From: Alphaproteobacteria bacterium
GTDB taxonomy: Bacteria > Pseudomonadota > Alphaproteobacteria > UBA9219 > RGZA01
Reading direction: 5' to 3'
Assembly: GCA_021732145.1 (NCBI GenBank)
Contig: JAKFVN010000013.1
Span: 1 to 64,000 of the forward strand
DNA length: 64,000 nt
Below are positions 8,043 through 16,482 of this stretch, in pieces. Below the pieces are notes generated by a model. It made no database searches and had not been told where the DNA came from. It was given only the letters and a program-made list of their open reading frames with translations. The position numbers were made by a program, and so were the translations under genes. Each line of letters opens with the position of its first letter. Within the stretch, counting starts at the first letter, position 1.

Positions 8043-9731
8043 CTACAAAACGCCCTTGGTTGACGGGATCGCATTGCTGTTGCCCGCAAGCTGAAACGCC
8101 TGGCGCAGCGCGCGGCCCGTTGCCTTGAAAGATGCTTCTGCCATGTGATGCGCGTTATCGCCAGTCACCGTAATGTGAATGGCGCAGGCCATCGCAACCG
8201 CCAACGAATGGAAAAAATGCGGTATCATTTCGCTGCTCATCCCGCCGATATTTTCAGCCGGGAATTTGCCCCCATTTGATGAAATGGTGAACTGCGCGAA
8301 GGGACGACCGGATAAATCAACCGTTGCCTGTGCCAGCGCTTCATCGAGTGGCGCGGTAAACCCAAACCGCGCAATGCCGCGCTTATCACCCAGCGCTGCT
8401 TTTAATGCTTCGCCCAATGCCAATGCGCAATCTTCAATCGTGTGATGCTGGTCGATGTGCAAATCGCCAGCGCAGTTGAGCGCGAGGCCGAAGCCACCAT
8501 GCGATGCAAGCTGCGAGAGCATGTGGTCAAAGAACCCAATGCCGGTGGAAATATTGAGGAAATCCGGTTTATCCAAATTCACCGTCACATCAATCTGCGT
8601 TTCCTTCGTGCCGCGTGATGATGAATAAAGGCGCGGCATGGAACCCTTTGTTTCCTTCGTCAGCTCAACGCCCATGGCGCGCAACACCAAATCATTTTCA
8701 TCCGGCGTTGAAACTGAAAAACGAATGGTATTTGGAATGGCGGAGGAGCGGTTACGCGCCAGAATGCCAGCGCGTTTTAATGTATCCAAAACGTCGGCTG
8801 GGTCTTTGACCTTCACGAGCAGGAAATTTGCATCGCTGGGAAAAATGCTTTCCACGAACTTGGATTTGGGCAAAAGTTTTTCCATGCGTTTGCGTTCAAA
8901 AACCAATATGCGGCGGTGCTCCGCGCCATCGACCAAGCCATTGGGGCTGAGCGCATCAAGCGCCGCGCGAACGGAAGATTGTGGCAGCGGGTAGGGCGCC
9001 AAGATGCCGCGCAGTCGCGCGATAATCTCCGGACGCGCAATCACGCCGCCAATGCGTTCACCTGCAAGCGCATAGGCTTTAGATAGCGTGCGCAGGATGA
9101 CAAGGTTGCTATGGTTTTTTAATTCCGCGATTAAACCCGATGTATCATCGGCAAATGCGATATAGGCTTCATCTACCACCACCAGAACTTTTTCCGCCGT
9201 GGCTTTGAGAAGCGCAAGTACATCCGCGCGGTTCATCATATGGCCCATTGGCGCGTGCGGGGATGGGAAGAAAATGAGTTTGGTATTGGTTGTAATGGCT
9301 TTGGTGATGGCGTTTACATCCAATTGCCATTTGGAATTCAAGGGCACCTTAATCACTTCCGCGCCTTGCAGCTTTGCCGAATGGTCATACATTGCAAAGG
9401 TTGGCGGGCAGATGATGATGCTGTCTTTGCCTTGGTTGCAGAGCAGGCGGATGAGCAAATCAATACCCTCATCGCTGCCGCGGCCCAGCATGATATCGTC
9501 CGGCGTGACGTTCCATTGCACGGCAAGGCGTTGCAAAAGTTCGGGCGGTTGCTGGTCTTCGATATAACGGTTGGGTTTTACCAATTTGCTGATGCTGCCA
9601 AACGGTGGCCACGGGCTTTCATTCGCATCGATTTTAATGGGCGGAACATAGCCGCCAGCTTCCACCACCGCTGATGAATAAACAGGGATGGATAAAAGGT
9701 CTGGTCTAACTAATGCATCGAACCACTTCAT
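8043..9731 (-). CDS. hisC-hisB: Fused histidinol-phosphate aminotransferase / imidazoleglycerol-phosphate dehydratase
   Basis: One 562-residue frame holds two histidine enzymes. Residues 1-360 are HisC (fold type I PLP aminotransferase) with DEAYIAFAD and the PLP lysine in TLSKAYALAGERIGG. The usual NPNNPTG motif reads SPHAPMG, an unusual change. Residues about 365-562 are IGP dehydratase: GIGFFDHMLSQLASHGG, HHTIEDCALALGEAL and GDNAHHMAEASFKATGRAL carry the Mn-binding His/Glu residues. The start at 9731 (MKWFDALVRP) has GGAG upstream. An internal ATG at 8640, with AAAGGG before it, sits exactly at the HisB domain start, so HisB could also be made alone. Confidence 0.93.
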   Translation of the reverse strand: MKWFDALVRPDLLSIPVYSSAVVEAGGYVPPIKIDANESPWPPFGSISKLVKPNRYIEDQQPPELLQRLAVQWNVTPDDIMLGRGSDEGIDLLIRLLCNQGKDSIIICPPTFAMYDHSAKLQGAEVIKVPLNSKWQLDVNAITKAITTNTKLIFFPSPHAPMGHMMNRADVLALLKATAEKVLVVVDEAYIAFADDTSGLIAELKNHSNLVILRTLSKAYALAGERIGGVIARPEIIARLRGILAPYPLPQSSVRAALDALSPNGLVDGAEHRRILVFERKRMEKLLPKSKFVESIFPSDANFLLVKVKDPADVLDTLKRAGILARNRSSAIPNTIRFSVSTPDENDLVLRAMGVELTKETKGSMPRLYSSSRGTKETQIDVTVNLDKPDFLNISTGIGFFDHMLSQLASHGGFGLALNCAGDLHIDQHHTIEDCALALGEALKAALGDKRGIARFGFTAPLDEALAQATVDLSGRPFAQFTISSNGGKFPAENIGGMSSEMIPHFFHSLAVAMACAIHITVTGDNAHHMAEASFKATGRALRQAFQLAGNSNAIPSTKGVL

Positions 9732-9823
9732 TAAAAACTCCGGTAATGAATATAGCGTGAAATTAAGATATTGCCTGCAGCGAGGCAATGAATTTGATAT
9801 TTCACGTTGTAATATGGGGGGCT

Positions 9824-11167
9824 TTATTTTTTGTTAAGCACAATGTTTACCGGCTTAAACGCGGTTTCATCGCGCTTTTGCGTGACATGCGCGTGGCCAA
9901 CAAAGCCTTCATATTCCGCCAAAATCTCAACGGGTTTTTTCAAGGATTGATAGCCCGCCGCCGTGACATATGAAAGGCTGGAGCGTTTCAGGAATGACCA
10001 TACCGATGTGCAGGAATGGGTGCGCGCAGCGCCGCCCGTTGGCAGAACGGCGTTAATGCCAATGCCAAAATTGCCCAGCACGGATGGCGTGGTTTCGCCC
10101 AAAAGGATTTCACCCGCATTGGTAATGCGCGGCAAAATCTGTTCCGGATTTTTGGTTTTAATCAGCAAATGCTCAACCGCATATTCATTGCAGAAATCAA
10201 TCGCGGCGTTCATGTCCTTGCAGATCATGATGCCGCCAAAGCTTGAAAAGCCAATCTCGCAATATGTGCGGCGCTGCTCAGGTAATGCTTCCAATACTTT
10301 TGGCAAACATGCGGCAACGTCATGCGCAAATTTTTCTGAATCCGTAACCAGCAGGCACGCAGAGTCATCGCCATGTTCGGCTTCATTCATCATATCAAGT
10401 GCCGTGTTCCACGCATTCGCGGTATCATCCGCCAATACAATCGCTTCGGATGGCCCAGCGGGCATGCCGGGGTCGATGACAGATGATAATAGGCGTTTTG
10501 CTGCGGCCACATATGGGCTTCCGGGCCCTTCCACTTTCGCAACCTTGGGGATGGTGGCAGTGCCGTAAGCAAGCGCGGCAATCGCCTGCGCGCCGCCAGC
10601 TTTGTATACATCACGCACGCCGCAGACATCAGCGGCAACCAAACTCGCTGCATCAAAATCACCATCCGGTGTTGGAGGCGTCACGACAGCAATTGTTTTT
10701 ACGCCGGCAATTTTTGCAGGTGCGCACAGCATGTACATCATGGACGGAAACGCGCCCTTGCCGCGCGGCACGTAAATGCCAACGCTGTCAATCGCGGTGA
10801 CTTTTTCGCCGCCATACACGCCGGGCGCAATTTCTTCCATCCATTCCTTTTCAACGCGCGCCATTTGCTGCCGGTGATGCCTGGCAACATTTCCTGCGCA
10901 GGTTTTAATCGCGGCAATCAGTTCGGCGGGAAGCGATTGATAGGCTTTTTCAAAATCGGCATCGGTGGCTTTGAGTGAACCCTTAATCTCGGCCTTATCG
11001 AATTTCTTGGCGTAATCAATTAACGCTGCATCACCGCGCACGCGCACATCGTCAATAATTGGCTTAACAGCGTCCATCACGCCATCAATCGCGGTTTCGC
11101 TGCGGCGCAACAGGCGCGCTTTTTCAGCCCCGCCCAGTTGCTCAAGTTTCCAGATATTTAGTTTCAT
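9824..11167 (-). CDS. hisD: Histidinol dehydrogenase
   Basis: Oxidises L-histidinol to L-histidine in two NAD+-dependent steps. The start MKLNIWKLEQLGG is taken because upstream in-frame sequence is not HisD-like. 447 residues, normal. Motifs are VDSVGIYVPRGKGAFPSMMYM, GPSEAIVLADD, EYAVEHLLIKT (catalytic Glu/His) and the C-terminal EGFVGHAHV. The zinc-ligand segment is NEAEHGDD. The usual glutamine of SQAEHG appears as Glu, a possible ligand substitution. It heads the minus-strand his block, 92 bases before hisC-hisB. Confidence 0.94.
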   Translation of the reverse strand: MKLNIWKLEQLGGAEKARLLRRSETAIDGVMDAVKPIIDDVRVRGDAALIDYAKKFDKAEIKGSLKATDADFEKAYQSLPAELIAAIKTCAGNVARHHRQQMARVEKEWMEEIAPGVYGGEKVTAIDSVGIYVPRGKGAFPSMMYMLCAPAKIAGVKTIAVVTPPTPDGDFDAASLVAADVCGVRDVYKAGGAQAIAALAYGTATIPKVAKVEGPGSPYVAAAKRLLSSVIDPGMPAGPSEAIVLADDTANAWNTALDMMNEAEHGDDSACLLVTDSEKFAHDVAACLPKVLEALPEQRRTYCEIGFSSFGGIMICKDMNAAIDFCNEYAVEHLLIKTKNPEQILPRITNAGEILLGETTPSVLGNFGIGINAVLPTGGAARTHSCTSVWSFLKRSSLSYVTAAGYQSLKKPVEILAEYEGFVGHAHVTQKRDETAFKPVNIVLNKK

Positions 11168-11208
11168 ATTTTGATGATAAAAAAGATTAGGCAAAAAAGA
11201 AACAGCAA

Positions 11209-11733
11209 ATGGCAAATATTGATTTTTTTCTGGATTTTGACGAGATTTTTCACGGCACCACGCCCGAAGGCAGCATGCTGTTTCCAAGCAGCGCGCGCCG
11301 CGTTAACAACTTTATCGAACAGTTGCACGGCAAGGGGCATGTCGTCACTGTTGTGCCGGTTACCAGTTACCGCCGTTTCAAGACATTGCAAGAATTGCGC
11401 GAATTGTTTGAAGATAATGGACTGGTTGCAGGATTGCCGTTTGTGGAAGTCGGCAATGAACCGCGCAAGGAAGTTATTGCCGCGCGTTTGGCGGAAGGCA
11501 AAACCGATGCCTATATTATTCTCGATGATTATGCGGGCGCGTATGATGCAGATCAGAAAAACCTGATTTTGGTAAAAAACCGCGCCACGCATAACTGCGC
11601 GGAGCGCATGCGCGGTGTGAATATGGGTGATATTGGCAAGGCACGCAAAATGATTGACGAGCAACTGGCCGCGCCCACACGCGGCAAGCGCCGTGCCAGC
11701 GACCCAAATAACGACCCTAGTCAAACACCCTAG
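11209..11733 (+). CDS. HAD-like protein (SAK-type HAD domain suspected)
   Basis: 174 residues. The N terminus FFLDFDEIFHGTT aligns with the HAD motif I DxDG(V/T)L, with Glu-Ile replacing Gly-Val. Later come VVPVTSYRRFKTLQEL, where family members have a Ser/Thr motif, and the acidic motif YIILDDYAGAYDADQKNLILV. This order resembles HAD domains found with Swiss-army-knife RNA repair proteins. The tail is Arg/Lys-rich. It diverges from hisD and precedes hslV. The family assignment is tentative. Confidence 0.5.
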   Translation: MANIDFFLDFDEIFHGTTPEGSMLFPSSARRVNNFIEQLHGKGHVVTVVPVTSYRRFKTLQELRELFEDNGLVAGLPFVEVGNEPRKEVIAARLAEGKTDAYIILDDYAGAYDADQKNLILVKNRATHNCAERMRGVNMGDIGKARKMIDEQLAAPTRGKRRASDPNNDPSQTP

Positions 11734-11779
11734 GCGTATGCCCTAGCCAAAACCCATAAGATGCACTATTTATGTCTTT

Positions 11780-12340
11780 ATGACCGAAGACAAAAATCCC
11801 GCCCATAACCCGAACTGGCACGGCACAACCATCATTGCCATCCGCAAGGGCAGTGATGTGGTGATTGCCGGCGATGGTCAGGTGACCGTTGGCGCAACCG
11901 TGATGAAAAGCAATGCGCGCAAGGTGCGCAGGCTTGGCAAGGGCGAGGTGATTGCAGGATTTGCGGGAGCAACTGCCGATGCGTTTGCGTTATTCGAACG
12001 CCTTGAAGGCAAATTGGAAAAACATCCGGGCCAGCTGACGCGGGCTTGCGTTGAAATGGCAAAGGACTGGCGCACCGATCGATATTTGCGCCGTTTGGAA
12101 GCGATGATGGCGGTTGCCGATAAAGACGTGTCACTGATTTTGACAGGCATGGGCGATGTGCTGGAGCCGCAAGATGGCATCATCGGCATTGGTTCCGGCG
12201 GGTCATTTGCATTGGCGGCAGCACGTGCATTGATTGACAATAAGGATTTGAACGCCGAAGCCATTGCGCGCAAAGCCTTGGATATTGCAGCCGATATTTG
12301 CATTTACACCAACAAAAACGTTACCGTAGAAAAGCTCTAG
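11780..12340 (+). CDS. hslV: ATP-dependent protease subunit HslV
   Basis: Proteasome-like threonine peptidase that works with the HslU ATPase. A 15-residue propeptide ends in NWHG, so the catalytic N-terminal Thr is Thr16 (TTIIAIRKG). Other motifs are [35 protein letters not shown] and [17 protein letters not shown]. 186 residues, normal. No hslU follows here, although hslV and hslU are normally adjacent. A weak terminator-like sequence follows the stop. Confidence 0.95.
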   Translation: MTEDKNPAHNPNWHGTTIIAIRKGSDVVIAGDGQVTVGATVMKSNARKVRRLGKGEVIAGFAGATADAFALFERLEGKLEKHPGQLTRACVEMAKDWRTDRYLRRLEAMMAVADKDVSLILTGMGDVLEPQDGIIGIGSGGSFALAAARALIDNKDLNAEAIARKALDIAADICIYTNKNVTVEKL

Positions 12341-12353
12341 TAAAGCTTTTTTT
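12329..12353 (+). terminator. Weak terminator after hslV
   Basis: AAAAGCT and AGCTTTT form a 7-bp stem that overlaps the hslV stop codon and runs into seven T. It is AU-rich, so efficiency is uncertain. Confidence 0.4.
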
Positions 12354-12440
12354 AATACTCCTTAACGCAAAATGCGCTTAAGACCCGCATAAATGCCACA
12401 AATCGGCATTAAATTTGCAGCGTTGAAATGATTACGTTGT

Positions 12441-12470
12441 TTGACCTTTATCCCGCATATCCTTTAAACT
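12441..12470 (+). promoter_or_regulatory. Putative sigma-70-like promoter of the VWA gene
   Basis: TTGACC (12441) and TAAACT (12465) are separated by 18 bases and lie 36 bases before the VWA gene start. Five of six -35 and four of six -10 bases match consensus. Confidence 0.35.
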
Positions 12471-12505
12471 AGCTTCGATTGATTACGAATCCGGACAGGC
12501 CGCAT

Positions 12506-13972
12506 ATGCTGGTAAAAAAATTGGCGATTAGAAATTGGGTTGCTGCAATTTTGGCGGCGTTTTTGATGATGAGTGTTCCTGCGCTTGCGGCACCTGTTAC
12601 CGATGACAGCCTGCAATTTTCCGGCAAGGCCAGCGATTATTTCCACGTTCAAGGTTCCTGTAATTTCCCAACCGGCGTTATTCCTACGCTTTGCCCGCAA
12701 GGTACAATCCTTGGCACCGATTTATGCGTGTCAACATGGTCGTGCCGCGGCGCAGGCAAGGATATGCTCAAAGCAACCTATAAAAGCGGCTTGAAGGTGT
12801 GCGCCTATCTCGACAATCAGGGCAGCCAAGGGTATTTCGTGCCGATGAACACGGCAACCGAATGGCTGGCTTTTTCCAATACCAACAACACGCCGCCCGA
12901 TGTGCGCGTTGTGGTGGGTTGTGAAGGCGGCATCAAGCAGGATCCATGCGGCAATCAATATACGCTGCCCGATGTGCGCGTTTCCGATGATCCAAAAGAC
13001 ACCTATCATTTTGCGACCAGCGGCGATTATTCCGTTGATTTCACATGCCCTGCTTCCGTTAAAGTGACCAATAAGCAGACCGGCATTGAAACGGCGCAGG
13101 CTGTCGTGAACTGCGGCACATGGCAGGTCAAGGAAACCGGAAGCTGCGTTTCATCGGCGGGCCTTACCTTTAATGGCGCAATGTGCAGCCAGCAAACCAA
13201 AAGCGTTGAATTCGCGATTGTGCTTGATGCGTCTGGCTCGATGGATCAATTGCTGGGCGGCGCGCAAAACGCATTGCGCGCGCTGGTTGGCCAATACCTT
13301 GTCCCGCGTACCGATATACCTGTGACCGTCACGGTGATTGGCGGCGATGGGTATGCCAACATGCTCAACGACCCGTCCAAGGAAAACTGCACCTATGGCA
13401 AATTGTATGGGCCGCTTTCGGCCGATGCGACGCAAATCAATTCAGCGGTTAGCGCTGCCTTTGCAACCAACAATACCCCGCTGGATACCACGCTGCGTTA
13501 CACCGCTGGCTTTTTCCAGGACAAGAGCAAGCGCCGCGTGATGCTGGTGCTGACGGATGGGTATGAAACCTGCTTTGGCAATGCGGCCTTTGCGGTACAA
13601 CAACTTCGCCAGCAAGGCATTGAAGTGTACGGCATTCGCTATGGCGAGGGCCAGGATGCGGAAGCCGAGGCCTTCTTCAAGGCGATGAACAGCTTTTCCC
13701 CTGCGAACTCGCAAGACCAGATTACGGCCGCCATGGAAAGCATCGTCAAAAACGTGACCGAAAATTCCTGCAAGCCGATCTTGCGTTTGTACAGGCCAGG
13801 CCAAACCGAGGGCACCGAGCTGTACACTATTTTGGCGGGCCAGACCGTGAAGGTTAAGCGCGGCACATACGATGCGGTGGTGGATTACTGCACGGGCAAG
13901 CAGATCTTCATCAACCAAGTGGTCGCCGCCGACCGTGATTTCAACTTCGACCAACAGAATTGCAAGAAGTAA
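12506..13972 (+). CDS. Exported VWA-domain protein
   Basis: 488 residues. The start MLVKKLAIRNWVAAILAAFL is a Sec signal peptide ending near ALAAP, with GGACAGG upstream. An N-terminal cysteine-rich region (residues 25-235) contains VPMNTATEWLAFSN, which resembles the next gene's product. The VWA domain follows, with the MIDAS motif VLDASGSMD (Asp241) and further Thr/Asp residues at DTTLRY and LVLTDGYET. Metal-dependent protein binding in the periplasm or on the surface is likely. The exact role is unknown. Confidence 0.8.
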   Translation: MLVKKLAIRNWVAAILAAFLMMSVPALAAPVTDDSLQFSGKASDYFHVQGSCNFPTGVIPTLCPQGTILGTDLCVSTWSCRGAGKDMLKATYKSGLKVCAYLDNQGSQGYFVPMNTATEWLAFSNTNNTPPDVRVVVGCEGGIKQDPCGNQYTLPDVRVSDDPKDTYHFATSGDYSVDFTCPASVKVTNKQTGIETAQAVVNCGTWQVKETGSCVSSAGLTFNGAMCSQQTKSVEFAIVLDASGSMDQLLGGAQNALRALVGQYLVPRTDIPVTVTVIGGDGYANMLNDPSKENCTYGKLYGPLSADATQINSAVSAAFATNNTPLDTTLRYTAGFFQDKSKRRVMLVLTDGYETCFGNAAFAVQQLRQQGIEVYGIRYGEGQDAEAEAFFKAMNSFSPANSQDQITAAMESIVKNVTENSCKPILRLYRPGQTEGTELYTILAGQTVKVKRGTYDAVVDYCTGKQIFINQVVAADRDFNFDQQNCKK

Positions 13973-13990
13973 ACAGGTGGGGTACTATTT

Positions 13991-14077
13991 GCCACCCGCT
14001 CTGTGCCATTTTGTTTACGCGATGCTTCTGTGCCTTCGGCACAACCAGCCCTGCTGAATGGCGCACCCGCTCGGGCG
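13991..14077 (+). repeat. Type B palindromic element carrying a nested type A element
   Basis: Outer ends GCCACCCGCTCTG and CACCCGCTCGGGC match type B. Its stem TGTGCCATT/AATGGCGCA pairs across the insert. The loop holds a type A element (14017-14056): GCGATGCTTCTG, a TGCC-TTC-GGCA hairpin, then CAACCAGCCCTGCTG. It lies between two exported-protein genes, and its right end is three bases before the next start codon. Confidence 0.8.
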
Positions 14078-14080
14078 AGT

Positions 14081-15217
14081 ATGTTACCTCTTCCTGTCTT
14101 ACGTGGTCTTATGCGGTTTTGCGTTTTTCTTTTCCTGATATGGCTGTGTGTTGTAACGCCTGCGCTGGCGCAAGACCCGCAATTTGTGGTGCAACCCGGC
14201 CCACCGCTCAATACCCGCATCTGCATTGTTGATAAGACCAAAGCGGTGGATGGCCAGACATTCCAGTCATGCGACGCGCCAGCGGAAAACAATGCGCTGC
14301 TGATGAAGGGCTTCATGATTGCGCGCATCGACCGCGGTACGATTAAAAGCAAGCAGCCCATTTGGGTGCACAACCTTTGCCGCTTTGTCGATAACCGCTC
14401 GCCCACGCAAGACGTGCTGGTGCCGTTTGGCACGGAGGATGAATGGCTGACTTTTAACAAGCTGGTGCCTGGTATTATGAAGGTTGCAGGATGCTGCCAG
14501 CCACGCACGCTGACTGTTCGCGATATTCCCGAGCCCACCGCGCCCTGCGTTGGCAGATGGAATTTGCAGCAGGTGGTTTCAGCCGCCAGCCTTGGCCAGG
14601 GCGCAAATCCCGCTGAGCAGATTGTCGATGAGAAGATGAAAGTGGGCGGCGGCGATGCGATGATTAGCAGCAATGGCGCGCCGCTGAGTTTGCCGATTGC
14701 GCGCGATGATGACAATACGGCATTCACGGTTGATGGCATCAAGGAATTTGCCGCGCGCTGGGTATGCTCGAATGATGAGCCAACCGCCGCCGTGCCCATG
14801 CCCGTGCCGGAAGGCAGTGAGGACAATCCCTCCAGCAATGGCGATGTGCTCTATGTTAGTTTTACCTTGAATTGTACCGGAGAGCGGTGGACACCGGTGA
14901 CCTTGCAGAATTTCTGCGTGCCGTATGAGAACAGCCGCGCCTATCCGTGCGAGATGATGGGCTATCCCGCGGGCACGGCGGGCGACGTGATCATGCATGA
15001 AAAAACCATGTGCCCCAAAGGCACCACAACGCGTAGCCTGATTAAGGATAGCTGCGAGGGGCAAAAGATAAATGAGGCAGCACCCGAAGTAACGCCGACC
15101 GATGCGCCAGCACCTGCTGCGGAGGCAGCGCCTGCGCTCACGCCCGCCCCAGCCGCCGCCACGCCAGCAGGCAAGCCGCCAAATAAGACCAATCCTAAAG
15201 ACAATACGATGCAGTAA
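14081..15217 (+). CDS. Exported Cys-containing protein, paralogous region to the VWA protein
   Basis: I place the start at MLPLPVLRGLMRFCVFLF, giving a signal peptide ending at ALAQ. ATG 14111 is an alternative. Upstream sequence in frame is palindromic element and unlikely to be protein. The region RICIVDKTK...VPFGTEDEWLTFNKLVPGIMKVAGCC parallels the N-terminal part of the VWA protein. Many cysteines suggest disulfides. The tail is Ala/Pro-rich (APAAEAAPALTPAPAA). Probably periplasmic; function unknown. Confidence 0.7.
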   Translation: MLPLPVLRGLMRFCVFLFLIWLCVVTPALAQDPQFVVQPGPPLNTRICIVDKTKAVDGQTFQSCDAPAENNALLMKGFMIARIDRGTIKSKQPIWVHNLCRFVDNRSPTQDVLVPFGTEDEWLTFNKLVPGIMKVAGCCQPRTLTVRDIPEPTAPCVGRWNLQQVVSAASLGQGANPAEQIVDEKMKVGGGDAMISSNGAPLSLPIARDDDNTAFTVDGIKEFAARWVCSNDEPTAAVPMPVPEGSEDNPSSNGDVLYVSFTLNCTGERWTPVTLQNFCVPYENSRAYPCEMMGYPAGTAGDVIMHEKTMCPKGTTTRSLIKDSCEGQKINEAAPEVTPTDAPAPAAEAAPALTPAPAAATPAGKPPNKTNPKDNTMQ

Positions 15218-15225
15218 GACTGCTG

Positions 15226-16293
15226 TTAAGCAGGATGCGCGCCCGGGCGTATAAACGGGCGTTCCTTCGTTGTGACCGCGTGCAGGGTATTGAGGAACGT
15301 CATTTCCAATTCAGTTTTTATCTGTTGCTGCAAACCTAAATCTTTTTGCGCTTTTTGCATAACCGACCAAAGCCGCGCCGTGTGCACATTCGATGTGCGG
15401 CGTTTGCTAAAGCCAAGGGCTGCGACAATATAAAGGCGCTGCATCGGGCAAACCGCTTGTTGTTTTTCGCCCGCCCCCACCGGTTTCTCACCCATGAACA
15501 TTTGCGTTGGATGAAACGATGCAATGCTTTCCATGACATCACGGTGCTGCCATTGCCCTGCAAGGCGGTTTTCATTCACGCAATTGCACAAATGGCGGAA
15601 ATAGGTTTGCGTGAGAAGCCCATGCACAATACCCAGCGATGGAAGGCGGGTCTGGCTGGTTGTGTGATCAAGCACCGCAAAGGCGTTGCGAGTTTTGCTG
15701 TAAGCAGGAGGTTGCTGACGCACGCCAATTTTCGATAGCGGGTCTTTGAGCGCTTCTAATCCTTCTGAAAAATAATCACGCATAGCAGCATCGAGCGCGG
15801 CATAGGCAATCAGAATATTTGGATTTTCAATGATGAGGTCGATGGCATGAAGTTTTTCGGCAAAGGTGGATTTGCCGGATAGCTGGACGCCTGCAAGGTT
15901 GTTGCGTGGAGCAAAGTTGGGCGCGACATAGCGTTCTGGCTCGCGCATTTCACTGTCATCTGACCCATCATAAAATTGATTGCCCATCGCATCATTCATG
16001 ACGCTGCGCAAAATACCGATGAAGCGCTGCAATGAATTTTTGAACGTGTCGCTGGTAAGAAGATCGGGGCGTTGCAGATAGGCTTCGACGTAATTATCAA
16101 AGATATGCGGCGGGCAAATCACATTCACGCCGCCCAGTACGGCATCGCGCTTAACGCCAAAGGTTCCATTTCTTGGCAGCGGCAAAACCACATCCAAAAA
16201 AGCATCGGGGATGGCATTGCCATCCAGCGACATCAAATGATCATACAGCGCTTTATCCATTACCATCCATTGCCACGGGCCTTGCGGATGCAT
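15226..16293 (-). CDS. Hypothetical protein, about 355 aa
   Basis: A soluble-looking protein on the opposite strand. The first ATG is at 16293 (MHPQGPWQWMVMDK); a TTG at 16329 would add 12 residues, and the frame continues upstream past a single TAA. Visible features are FDNYVEAYLQRPDLL, LIAYAALDAAMRDYF and QRLYIVAALGFSKRRTSNVHTARLW, all helical. No signal peptide, membrane segment or known motif. Convergent with the exported-protein gene, 8 bases apart. Confidence 0.6.
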   Translation of the reverse strand: MHPQGPWQWMVMDKALYDHLMSLDGNAIPDAFLDVVLPLPRNGTFGVKRDAVLGGVNVICPPHIFDNYVEAYLQRPDLLTSDTFKNSLQRFIGILRSVMNDAMGNQFYDGSDDSEMREPERYVAPNFAPRNNLAGVQLSGKSTFAEKLHAIDLIIENPNILIAYAALDAAMRDYFSEGLEALKDPLSKIGVRQQPPAYSKTRNAFAVLDHTTSQTRLPSLGIVHGLLTQTYFRHLCNCVNENRLAGQWQHRDVMESIASFHPTQMFMGEKPVGAGEKQQAVCPMQRLYIVAALGFSKRRTSNVHTARLWSVMQKAQKDLGLQQQIKTELEMTFLNTLHAVTTKERPFIRPGAHPA

Positions 16294-16338
16294 TCTACCA
16301 AATGGCCCGTGGTACAAATAGTTTCGCAAAAAACATGG

Positions 16339-16410
16339 TTAACGGTATAAATGCCCAGAAATACATTGGAAATGCAGGTCATAAATGCATTTTGCTTTCG
16401 GTGTTGCCAT
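16339..16410 (-). CDS. Possible 23-codon leader ORF or nonsense-interrupted start
   Basis: An ATG at 16410 has a strong CAGGAG site 8 bases upstream, better than any candidate start of the following gene. Translation gives MATPKAKCIYDLHF... and stops at TAA (16339-16341). It is in the same frame as the downstream 355-residue protein. Either it is a leader peptide or one stop codon has separated a gene from its true start. Confidence 0.3.
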   Translation of the reverse strand: MATPKAKCIYDLHFQCISGHLYR

Positions 16411-16482
16411 GCTAAAACTCCTGTATATTAAAGGATGCATTTTTTAAGAATTAAGGCATAAAGCATATTCAGGTCAGTGGTT

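Noticed and set aside
14003..14080. Extended N terminus of the exported protein at 14081
   Set aside because: The sequence is nested palindromic element, and it would place residues before a normal signal peptide.
13885..14838. 317-codon minus-strand frame across two exported-protein genes
   Set aside because: It runs over two well-supported signal-peptide proteins and has no recognisable domain or ribosome-binding site.
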